Shown: piece after piece, positions 46,980 to 55,819 of the stretch
Numbering within the stretch: position 1 is the first letter of the stretch
How the letters are laid out: every line of letters starts with the position of its first letter
NCBI GenBank assembly: GCA_958450365.1
Contig: CAUEEP010000939.1
Coordinates: forward strand, 2,170,001-2,234,000
Source of the DNA: Mesorhabditis belari
Lineage: Eukaryota > Nematoda > Chromadorea > Rhabditida > Rhabditidae
Length of the DNA stretch: 64,000 nucleotides
Direction: 5' to 3'
Notes under the pieces: generated by a model
The model's input: the letters and a program-made list of their open reading frames with translations, nothing else
Databases searched by the model: none
Told to the model about the DNA's origin: nothing
Program-made: the position numbers and the translations under genes

Positions 46980-47345
46980 AGCTTTTAAAGCTCGATAAGC
47001 TTTCAACTTTAGCCTTCAAATGTTAGCCTTGATCTTTTAGCCTTTAACTTTTAGCCATCAGCTTTAGCCTTCAAATTTTAGCCTTGAGCTTTTAGCCTTT
47101 AACTTTTAGCCTTTAACTTTTAGCCTTTAACTTTTAGCCACTTTAACTTTAGCCTTCAACTTTTAGCCATCAACTTTAGCCTTTAACTTTTTGCCTTTAA
47201 CTTTTGGCCTTTAACTTTTTGCCTTTAACTTTTAGCCTTTAACTTTAGCCTTTAACTTTTAGCTTTCAACTTTTAGCCATCTGCTTTGGCCTTTAACTTT
47301 AGCCATCAGCTTTAGCTTTCAGCTTTAGCTTTCAACTTTTAGCCT
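46980..47345. repeat. TTTAGCCTTTAACTT repeat
   Basis: About 24 irregular units. Confidence 0.75.
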
Positions 47346-48000
47346 TTGCAATAGACTCTTCAAGACTTTCAAGACTTTGATTTCTTAATGTTTTCCAATA
47401 TGTTTTCCAATATTCTCCAATATTTATCCCATTGTTTACCCCCATTTCCCTGAGTTTCCACCGATTTTCCACCGATTTTCTTGGCATTTTGCCGAGTTGT
47501 TCTTTGTAGTCGAAAGGGAAGCAAAACGGGACGATTTTGCCCGCGAATCTGTCATTTTTTTGCCTCAATCTTATCAAATTTCTTTTTTTTGCTTTAAAAA
47601 TATTTGATTTTGTTTTGGTTTTGGGTTAATCAACTTGCTGTATTGATTAGAAGTTAAATTAGCTTCTAATCAAGCTTCTAATCAATTTTCTAATCAATCA
47701 ATCGCTTTGAATCAATTGAGGTAAACCAAAAGAAAATCAATGGCTTTGAGTTTTTGAATTTTTGAACTTTGGACTTTGTCTGAAGAATTTTGAAATCTTG
47801 AAATCGTTTTTAATCAACTTTCTGTACTCTTAATTCTTTTTTTAAAAGCTAGAATCGTTTTTTAAAACGATCCTTCGATCTAAACGATCTTTTTTTAAAA
47901 CCTACAAAGTACACTTAAAGTTTTAACAAATTCCAATCAATTTTCTTACTTTTTACATTTTCATTTTCATGTTTTCTTCTTTTCAATCTTCTTTTCAAGT
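47346..48000. other. Unassigned sequence with one possible exon
   Basis: A minus-strand frame at about 47440-47550 (MTDSRAKSSRFASLS in one frame, FAGKIVPFCFPFDY in another) ends near GGGGTAAAC. The rest is AT-rich. Confidence 0.2.
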
Positions 48001-48019
48001 TTCTCTGAAACAAATCCAC

Positions 48020-48325
48020 TTTCTAAAAGTGACAAAGAGGACGGGGCGCCTTTTATACGCGCCGCGCCCCTTTTGCTGGGTAGAAAAGGCGACCCGCCCC
48101 TTTGCCATTGGCAATCCAACTTTGAGCTCAAATTTCTTGGTGTTGGTGCGTCCAATTTCATTAGTTTTTGTACCAATCAATAGAGAAAGACTTGGCGCAT
48201 CCAATGATAACAAGAATACTTAAATTGTATGACCCAATCCCAAGATATTTGAGCTCAAAGTTAGATTGCCAATGGCAAAAGGGGCGGGGCACGTCTCAAA
48301 TGTTTCACAATTTCAAAAGTCTTCA
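48020..48325. mobile_element. Family T, copy 2, upstream of PRPP synthetase
   Basis: Same modules as 12275-12745. It reaches into the open frame upstream of the synthetase and ends in ATGTTTCACAATTTCAAAAG. Confidence 0.65.
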
Positions 48326-48458
48326 AAAGCCTTTCAAAAGCCTATCAATTCAATTTTCAGTTCAATCCGGCACGCTGAGTGCTCAACGAACTTCAACGGA
48401 TCAATCAAAGGAAAAGATTTCTCAACAGCAAGAACAGCAACAAGAACAAGAACCCAAA
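48300..48458 (+). other. Possible N-terminal extension of PRPP synthetase
   Basis: The synthetase frame extends upstream without a stop. An ATG at 48300 adds 53 residues starting [19 protein letters not shown]. The first 30 or so residues have Lys, Arg, Ser and Gln but no acidic residue, as in mitochondrial presequences, and then run into a Gln/Glu stretch ([12 protein letters not shown]). The ATG lies in sequence shared with the repeat copy at 51225-51500, which also reads [10 protein letters not shown]. Use of this start is unproven. Confidence 0.35.
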
Positions 48459-49418
48459 ATGCCGAACATCAAAGTTTTCTCCGGCTCATCTCATCCCGAT
48501 CTTTCCGCTCGTATTTGTGATCGTCTACAACTCGATGTCAGCAAGGCTTCACTCAAGAAATTCTCGAATAAAGAGACGAATGTCGAGATCGGCGAGTCGG
48601 TGAGAGGCGAAGACGTGTACATCATTCAATCAGCTTGCGGCGAGATCAATGACAATTTGATGGAGCTTCTCATCATGATCAATGCTTGTAAAATCGCGTC
48701 CGCGTCTCGTGTAGCCGCCGTGATTCCGTGTTTCCCATACGCTCGACAAGACAAAAAGGATAAATCTCGAGCGCCAATCTCGGCAAAACTCGTCGCCAAC
48801 ATGTTGTCTGTCTCTGGAGCTGATCACATTATCACAATGGATTTGCACGCTTCACAAATTCAAGGCTTTTTCGATATTCCGGTGGATAATTTGTATGCAG
48901 AGCCGGCGATTCTCAAATTCATTCGAGAATCGATTCCGAATTGGCAACAATCAGTGATCGTTTCACCGGACGCTGGTGGAGCGAAGAGAGTCACGAGTAT
49001 TGCAGATCGGCTCAATGTCGACTTTGCGTTGATTCATAAGGAAAGAAAGCGCGCGAATGAGGTCGAGAAAATGACTTTGGTGGGCACAGTGAAAGATCGA
49101 GTCGCAATTCTCGTTGACGACATGGCGGACACTTGTGGAACGATTTGTTTAGCAGCTGACAAGCTCGTGGAAGCCGGCGCGTCAAAAGTCTTCGCTTTCT
49201 GTGTTCACGGGATTTTCTCTGGTCCAGCGCTGCAACGATTGAATAATTCGGCTTTTGAAGCGGTTGTCGTCACAAATACAATCCCACAAGAGGAAAATAT
49301 GAAGAAATGCCCGAAAATTCAGTGCATCGACATTTCGATGATTCTAGCTGAAGCAATTCGTCGAACGCACAACGGAGAATCTGTTTCGTATCTTTTTAGT
49401 CATGTTCCAATTTGTTAG
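48459..49418 (+). CDS. prps-1: Ribose-phosphate pyrophosphokinase (PRPP synthetase)
   Basis: Transfers pyrophosphate from ATP to ribose 5-phosphate, making PRPP for purine, pyrimidine and NAD synthesis in the cytosol. Starting at [15 protein letters not shown] the protein has 319 residues, against 318 in human PRPS1, and is nearly collinear with it. Visible family landmarks are the [15 protein letters not shown] segment, the catalytic-loop region with [17 protein letters not shown], the metal-binding [11 protein letters not shown], and the PRPP-binding loop [22 protein letters not shown]. It ends [10 protein letters not shown]. The frame is uninterrupted, with no introns, unlike its neighbours, so either intron loss or an intact retrocopy is possible; no A-rich tail follows. 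The reading frame also stays open upstream to 48168, partly inside a dispersed repeat. The 48459 start is chosen because the family begins there. Confidence 0.95.
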   Translation: MPNIKVFSGSSHPDLSARICDRLQLDVSKASLKKFSNKETNVEIGESVRGEDVYIIQSACGEINDNLMELLIMINACKIASASRVAAVIPCFPYARQDKKDKSRAPISAKLVANMLSVSGADHIITMDLHASQIQGFFDIPVDNLYAEPAILKFIRESIPNWQQSVIVSPDAGGAKRVTSIADRLNVDFALIHKERKRANEVEKMTLVGTVKDRVAILVDDMADTCGTICLAADKLVEAGASKVFAFCVHGIFSGPALQRLNNSAFEAVVVTNTIPQEENMKKCPKIQCIDISMILAEAIRRTHNGESVSYLFSHVPIC

Positions 49419-49604
49419 ACGCATTTTGGGGTTATAATATAGGTTCCAGACTTCAATCTAAACATCTAACTTCGATCTAAACATATAACTTCAATCTTAA
49501 CTTCAATCTAAACTTGTAAATTGAAGCTAAATCTAAAAATTTTAAGAGTTTTAGATCATTAACACCGGTTTTAGATCATCAACACCGGTTTTAGAAGCTC
49601 TAGA

Positions 49605-49905
49605 TGCTGTTTTAGACCATCAGGGTTATCTAGGAGCCTTCTAACCATCACCAATCGATTCTCCGTATCACTTTACATAAAACAAGTAAGCTAAAAATTT
49701 GATTTAAAGCTTTTGGAGCGAGCTAGAGGGGCTTGAAGTTGGGCAGAGGCGCAAGAAAGCCATGACAACCCAACTTTGAGCACCTCTAGCTTACTCCAAA
49801 AGCTTTAAATCAAATTTTTAGCTTGCTTGTTTTATGTAAAGTGATACGGAGAATCGATTGGCGGTGGTTAGAAGGCTCCTAGATAACACGGATGATCTAA
49901 AACAG
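49605..49905. mobile_element. Inverted-repeat element 3' of PRPP synthetase
   Basis: Arms of about 125 bp with CGATTCTCCGTATCACTTTA and its complement, starting 190 bp after the synthetase stop. Confidence 0.75.
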
Positions 49906-49989
49906 CTGCTCATGATTCCAAAAACGCTGCTCATGATTCAAAACGAATATTTAGCTAAATTTTCTTTTTGAGTGTAAATTGATTGGGCG

Positions 49990-50235
49990 CTTGTGGACGG
50001 CTATGGATCTAGCTATGGACCTAACTATGGGCCTAGCTATGGATCTAGCTATGGACCTAACTATGGGCCTAGCTATGGATCTAGCTATGGACCTAACTAT
50101 GGGCCTAGCTATGGATCTAGCTATGGACCTAACTATGGGCCTAGCTATGGATCTAGCTATGGACCTAACTATGGGCCTAGCTATGGATCTAGCTATGGAC
50201 CTAACTATGGGCCTAGCTATGGACCTGCTCCCGCC
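49990..50235. repeat. 36-bp satellite of three 12-bp subunits
   Basis: Six perfect or near-perfect copies of CTATGGATCTAG, CTATGGACCTAA, CTATGGGCCTAG. Two plus frames are open (MDLAMDL, YGPSYGS) by chance. Confidence 0.9.
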
Positions 50236-50330
50236 CCCGCCTAGGCTTAGGCACTTTTAGCTAAAACTGTTATAGCTAAAAGAATAGTTAGACTAGAAAT
50301 TTACGTAAATTTATGATAAATTTATCCACT

Positions 50331-50518
50331 AGTACAGTCGAACCTCTCTATAACGAACCTCGATATAACGTAAACCTCTCTATAACGTAAGGCGTGACCG
50401 GTCCCGGCCAAATGTAATACAAAATGTCTATAAAAAAACCTCTATATAACGTAAACCTCTATATAACGTAAACTATAGCCGGTCCCGTGAGTTACTTTGT
50501 AGAGAGGTTCGACTGTAC
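50331..50518. mobile_element. pogo/Tigger-like MITE
   Basis: Ends CAGTCGAACCTCTCTATA and its inverse, flanked by TA, with internal ATATAACGTAAACC repeats. The terminus matches the pogo/Tigger type. Confidence 0.7.
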
Positions 50519-50519
50519 T

Positions 50520-51170
50520 TGTATAACCCCAAAATCTTCTTAAAACAGTAGCTTCAGGGTTAGAGATTGGTAAAGTTATTATAAAGTGTCAATCTCTTGT
50601 CGTACAGTATACTGAAACTAAAAGTCTTTAACTTTTAGCTAAATAGAAGCTATTGTCAAGTTTTTGTCTACTTTTTGTCTACTTTTTGTCTACTTTTTTC
50701 AGAATACTGTAATGAGACAAGAGACTGAGCCTTTGCAATATTAAATTAGTTCAGTAGATTACTTATATATTTTGTTTTTAATGTTTTTTAATGGTTTTTA
50801 ATGATTTTTAATGATTTTCTAATAGTTTTTAATAGTTTTCAATTCTTAAAATTTGTTTATTCAATGAAATGTTCAAGTAGAAATCGCTGAAATCTTTTTG
50901 TTTTTGTTAGCATTTTCCCATCATCGACTTGACGGTTGTTTTCCTATTTCGATTGTTCTTTTCGTTTTCTATTGATACCAAATCATTTCACGTTTACAAT
51001 TGGCTTTGTAAACGCAAAGAATCTAGTGCACAAGGTTCGATTTATGCCAGAAAATCTAAAGCTATTGTGGTATTTTCTGCGTTTATTTATTCTAGATTTT
51101 ATCCGAAGCCTAAGCCTAACCGAGAACTGGCTGAGGTACAGAAAATGGACTTAGTGCGAGGCGCTAGCCG
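50520..51170. other. Unassigned sequence
   Basis: Contains CTACTTTTTGT and TTTTTAATGG runs and a degraded GTGC element at 50990-51050. ORFs look fortuitous. Confidence 0.4.
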
Positions 51171-51179
51171 CTAGCCTAG

Positions 51180-51225
51180 GCCTAAGTCCAAGCCTAAACC
51201 TAAGCCTAAGCCAAAGCCCTAAGGG
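51180..51225 (-). repeat. Short telomere-like run
   Basis: AAGCCTAAACCTAAGCC copies, separated by a family T element from the longer tract. Confidence 0.6.
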
Positions 51226-51500
51226 TCATCTTTTATACGCGCCGCACCCCTTTTGCCGGGTATAAGAGGCGACCCGACCCTTTGCCATTGGCAATCCAAC
51301 TTTGAACTCAAATCTCTTGGTGTTGTGCTGTCCAATTTAAATAGTTTCTGTACCTATCAATAGAGAAAGACTTGGCGCATCTAATGATACCAAAAACATT
51401 TCAATTGAACAGCCCAACACCAAGAAATTTGAGCTTAAAGTTAGATTACCAATGGCAAAGGGGCTGGGCTCGTCTCAAATGTTCCACAATTTCAAAAGCC
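51225..51500. mobile_element. Family T, copy 3
   Basis: Same modules, ending ATGTTCCACAATTTCAAAAG directly beside a telomere-like tract. Confidence 0.65.
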
Positions 51501-51975
51501 TAAGTCTAAGTCTAAGTCTAAGCCTAAGCCTAAGCCTAAGCCTAAGTCTAAATCTAAGGCTATGGCTAAGCCTAAGACTAAGTCTAAGCCTAAGCCTAAG
51601 GCTAAGCCTAAGCCTAAGCCTAAGCCTTAAGCCTTAAGCCTAGGCCTAAGCCTAAGCCTAAGCCTAAGCCTAAGCCTAAGCCTAAGCCTTAAGCCTAAGC
51701 CTAAGCCTAAGCCTAAGCCTCCTAAGCCTAAGCCTAAGCCTTAAGCCTTAAGCCTAAGCCTAAGCCTTAAGCCTTAAGCCTTAAGCCTTAAGCCTAGGCC
51801 TAAGCCTAAGCCTAAGCCTAAGACTTAAGCCTAAGCCTGAGCCTAAGCCTAAGCCTAAGCCTAAGCCTTAAGCCTTAAGCCTTAAGCCTTAAGCCTAAGC
51901 CTAAGCCTAAGCCTAAGCCTAGGCCTAAGCCTAAGCCTAAGCCTTAAGCCTTAAGCCTAAGCCTAAGCCTAATTC
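51497..51975 (-). repeat. Interstitial telomere-like tract, GCCTAA orientation
   Basis: About 78 copies of GCCTAA and the 7-bp GCCTTAA, opposite in orientation to 26940-27410. GCCTAGGC palindromes break the phase at three places. Confidence 0.88.
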
Positions 51976-52196
51976 AGGCCAAACCCAAATAGACTTAGTG
52001 GCGCTAGCCTTTGCACTAAGTCCAAGCACAAAGTTTCAATGGCTTTTCGAACACTAGATTCTTCGCCTTTCCAATTCCAATCCAATTTTCTACCACTTTT
52101 CTTTGCTCATTCCTTGCCTCTTCCAATTCTAGCTATTTTAATGATTGATTTGTTAGTGATTCTCGTGATTGTTTTTTTAAATAAACTAAAAAAAAA

Positions 52197-52201
52197 TTTA
52201 G
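52197..52201 (+). promoter_or_regulatory. Possible spliced-leader acceptor before ERH
   Basis: TTTAG preceded by an A/T run ends 3 nt before the ERH ATG. No upstream coding exon in phase was seen. Confidence 0.5.
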
Positions 52202-52204
52202 ACA

Positions 52205-55200
52205 ATGCACACGATTCTCTTGATGCAACCGACATCGAAGCTTGATAGCCGAACGTGGAGTGACTATGAGACACTTCGAGAGTGCTTGGAAGGTAAGTGA
52301 TGCTCAAGCAAATAAGCAAATAAGCAAATAAGCAAATTGAAGCAAAGTTGACTTTAAACCAATAATAGATGATCTATTATACCATGCATAGATAAAATAA
52401 TCATTTTAAACCATTTTTATTTATCCTATTCGACTAGAAATCTTTTCGTTCCTAATTTTGTTTAAAACCAACAAATGCATTACTTTAGAAAGCTAATTCT
52501 TTTTCTTTTTCTTTCATCAGAATGTTTTAATGTTATTTTACAGAAAATTCAATCATTTTTCTGTAAAATAACATTAAAAATGGCTTGAAATGGCTTATTT
52601 TTAAACTTTTTTGAAAGCCTAAAGTCAGCTAGTCAAAAAGCGATGATGCGAACACTTTAACTTTAGAAAAGACACACTTTTAGCTAAAGAAACCTATCTT
52701 TATGTCAATAGATAAAAGGTAGAGCATAAAAAGTTGAGTATATAGCCAAATTTTCAAAGAAATTGCTTTAGTCAATCTCTTCGTAGAGGTTTTTATAGAT
52801 TTTTTTTTGCTTTTATAGAAAGCACGTGCTTTCACTCTCGAATTTGCTCGAAAGTGAAGCAAAATTGACTTAAAAAGATGCGAAATTGACTTAAAAGATA
52901 CGAAATTGAACAATAAACACCTTTTATTTAGAGCAAAACCCTAGTAAATACTATAGCCCCATCCCCATAATGAGCATGCGGAGCCTTGCGTAGTCTAGCT
53001 TTGAACGAGTTTTTCTCGACACTGGTTTATGCTACAATGCTCATTTAGGTATCAAAAAATAGCTGAGATTCAGGGCTATTTTTTGATATTAAAGACGCAT
53101 TTTTTGAAAGTACGGGCGCCTTGGAAAAGATGAAATACTAAAAAAAATTTTCGACGAAGCGACTGTACGATTATTACAGTAATTACAGGAGGTTAATTGA
53201 TGAATTTGTTCTTTTTTTTGGAAAAGGAACGAAAAGACTTTCTGGAGAGCCTAATATGACTAATATGACCTTTTTATTGAGCCAAATTCATCAATTTTTA
53301 GCAATCTGCAAGATCTATGAGGAATTTCTTAAAAAGCACAACCCTGGCCAGCCATCAATCACCTACGATGTCTCGAATCTTTTTGATTTCATTGATAAAC
53401 TCACCGATCTCTCGTGCATGGTGCTTAATGGTGTAAGTTTTTAAAAAAAATCAACAACTTACACAACTTGTACAACTTACAAGAGTAGCTGAGCTTCTTC
53501 TAGTGTTGACAAAAGAAACACTTACTTTTTGCTCTCCTTTCTATTAGGATTTGGTTACGATTAGGTAAATGCATAAGAAATGCGGATTTTTCATCAATTT
53601 CCAACGATAGAAACCTGATATTGATAAGCTGATATCGATGAATGTTATAAACTATTTGAAAGTTGTAAATCTCCCCTACAAAATAGGCTAAAACGTGTTT
53701 CAATTGATCGAAGCATCGAAGAAATTTCGAGGGCGAAATGCGAGTGACCAAAAAAGGAATCCAGTCACTTTAGGGACAAGTTTAGTGTCGTCAAAATAGA
53801 GTTAGCTTCCCAAAATTGAAGATTTAAAAAAAAAGAAAGGATAACTATATATGAATTCATTAAAAAAAGCCTAACGGAAATGCATTTACAGAAATTTAGA
53901 TAGAGCGTAAGTTCGAAACCCTCAAAATTGTCAAAAAACCGGCTTTTTCACCAAAAAGAAAAACTATTGTAAAAAAAAAGTTTTCTCATGAAATGATCCC
54001 AACTCTTAATTATTTTGAATGATATTATTTTGAATGATTGAATGATGAATTTGAATGATTTTAGGGCGCTCATTTTCCACTATATAGTCAAAAACGAACT
54101 CTTGTGAAAGTGGTGAAAGTGGGGTTTCAAAAAGTGCCCAAAAAGCCCAAAAAGTGCTTTTATGGTCACTCCATTTCGCCCTCGCAACTTACGCTTTATC
54201 TAAATTTCTGTAAATGCATTTCCGTTAGACTTTTTTTTAATGAATTCATATATAGTTATCCTTTCTTTTTTTTTAAATCTTCAATTTTGGGAAGCTAACT
54301 CTATTTTGACGACACTAAACTTGTCCCTAAAGTGACTCGATTCCTTTTTTGGTCACTCGCATTTCGCCCTTTTCTTCAATGCTTCGATCAATTGAAACAC
54401 GTTTTAGCCTATTTTGTAGAGGAGATTTACAACTTTCAAATAGTTTATAACATTCATCGATATCAGCTTATCAATATCAGGTTTCTATCGTTGGAAATTG
54501 ATGCAAAAGGTTGAAATCCGCATTTCTACATGTACAGTACTAGACAATGAAATATGATATTTGAAAAACGATCGTCACTTTCGCGCGTCTGTAACTCCCT
54601 TGTCTTTGAGTTTAAACTATTAGTGTTATACATTTTCTGAAAGCTCTTTTCAATGGCTACACAATGGTAATATTAATATTTACAAATACGGTAAAGACAA
54701 GGGAGTTACAGACGCGCGAAAGTGACGATCTTTTTTATCAAATATGATATTTCGTTGTCCTAATAATACACTTCTTTATTTCTTATTTCCAGAGAAACAT
54801 TGCAGTTTTTCTTATTTCTTATTTACAAATTGAAATTTGTGAAAATTAATGAGAAATCTACTAGAAAAAGTCTCAAAAAGCAGCGTTTGTGAGAGCGCAA
54901 AGTACAGCCAGAATTGGATAGCTTAAAATCAAAAACAAAAAAGATTCTCTCAAAAATCTCTCAATTTTTTTGATCGCTAATCTTTGAGCTATTCTTGCCT
55001 GCTTTTATGCTAATTGGTCACTTTTCTTTTATTTTGCTAATTTAGAACTTAAAGAAACCGGGAATGGGACAAATGCTACCTTTTTTGCGCACCTGGACAT
55101 TTGCGCACCTTTTTTTTTGCTGGAAAAGGCCAGGCCGTAGAGCCTACGGCCTTAGGCAAGGCCGTAGAGCTTCAAAAACGTTTCATATAGGCAATCGTAT

Positions 55201-55630
55201 GCGTAGATTCCGAATTTCGACAAATCAGACCTCGCTGACACGTCAAATTTGGGCTAAAAGGCAAAAACTGCGGAAGAAAAGCGTTAAGTTGCGTAGTTTT
55301 TGCCTTTTAGCCCAAATTTGACGTGTCAGCGAGGTCTGATTTGTCGAAATTTGGAATCTACGCATACGATTGCCTCAACGGAAATACTTTCGAAGCTCTA
55401 CGACCTTTCCTAAGGCCGTAGGCTCTACGGTCTTGCCTTTTCCAGCAAAAAAAAGGTGCGCATATGTCCAGGTGCGCAAAAAAAGGTCGCATTTGTCCCA
55501 CCTCCAAGAAACCATAATATTATCAAAATAACTCTTTCTCTTTCAGCAAAAGACTTACACTCCACACAACAAAGAGTGGATCAAAGAGAAAATTTTCGCC
55601 ATGCTCCGAAGTCAAGCCGAGGGTCAATAA
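52205..55630 (+). CDS. erh: Enhancer of rudimentary homologue (ERH)
   Basis: Three exons, 52205-52292, 53302-53432 and 55547-55630, join in phase to a 100-residue protein; human ERH has 104. The N-terminus [20 protein letters not shown] matches the family start, [20 protein letters not shown] the conserved core, and [18 protein letters not shown] the C-terminal helix. ERH is a small dimeric nuclear adaptor known to partner RNA-binding proteins in mRNA decay and splicing; in C. elegans an ERH paralogue belongs to the PETISCO small-RNA complex. High conservation of the core suggests the canonical copy rather than that divergent paralogue. A TTTAG acceptor lies 3 nt before the ATG, suggesting trans-splicing. 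Intron 1 (1.0 kb) and intron 2 (2.1 kb) are unusually long for such a gene and are filled with inverted-repeat elements. Confidence 0.92.
52425..52925. mobile_element. Dispersed repeat R, partial copy in ERH intron 1
   Basis: Shares AGAAACCTATCTTTATGTCA and AAAACCAACAAATGCA with the copies at 11 and 17 kb. A matching end is at 53200-53260. Confidence 0.55.
52940..53190. mobile_element. Family P fragment, copy 5, in ERH intron 1
   Basis: Carries the GAACGAGTTTTTCTCGACAC and GTATCAAAAAATAGC modules and a degraded right end. Confidence 0.65.
53570..54520. mobile_element. Large inverted repeat in ERH intron 2
   Basis: Arms of about 350 bp (53570-53920 and 54180-54520) match over most of their length, e.g. 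GAATTCATATATAGTTATCC against its complement. The 260-bp centre is partly self-complementary. Confidence 0.8.
54545..54770. mobile_element. MITE, about 225 bp
   Basis: Arms carry CGTCACTTTCGCGCGTCTG and its complement, ending GACAATGAAATATGATAT. In ERH intron 2. Confidence 0.75.
55062..55501. mobile_element. Foldback MITE, about 440 bp
   Basis: Near-perfect 210-bp arms starting GGGACAAATGC. Contains CGCTGACACGTCAAATTTGG and its inverse. Ends 46 bp before ERH exon 3. Confidence 0.8.
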
Positions 55631-55675
55631 AGAACAATGAGAACGTTAAAGAACTTAAATAAGAACAATAAGAAC

Positions 55676-55681
55676 AATAAA
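55676..55681 (+). promoter_or_regulatory. Poly(A) signal of ERH
   Basis: AATAAA about 46 nt after the ERH stop at 55628-55630. An earlier AATAAA overlaps the stop codon itself. Confidence 0.45.
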
Positions 55682-55753
55682 GAACCTTAAAACTTAGAAA
55701 AAAATCCTTTTCTTTACTCAAAATTATCACATTTTCTTTTAAAAATATCGAAA

Positions 55754-55759
55754 TTTATT
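55754..55759 (-). promoter_or_regulatory. Poly(A) signal of the duplicated-module gene
   Basis: Minus-strand AATAAA 61 nt past the stop at 55820. Together with the ERH signal at 55676 this leaves about 70 bp between two convergent 3' ends. Confidence 0.4.
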
Positions 55760-55819
55760 GAATTTCATAAAGAAATGATCTCTCTGAAATGATCTTTCCC
55801 AGCAATTCCCTTTTTTGTT

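Noticed and set aside
49979..50260. MDLAMDL and YGPSYGS repeat proteins
   Set aside because: Two overlapping frames of the same 36-bp satellite; the sequence outside it is not coding-like.
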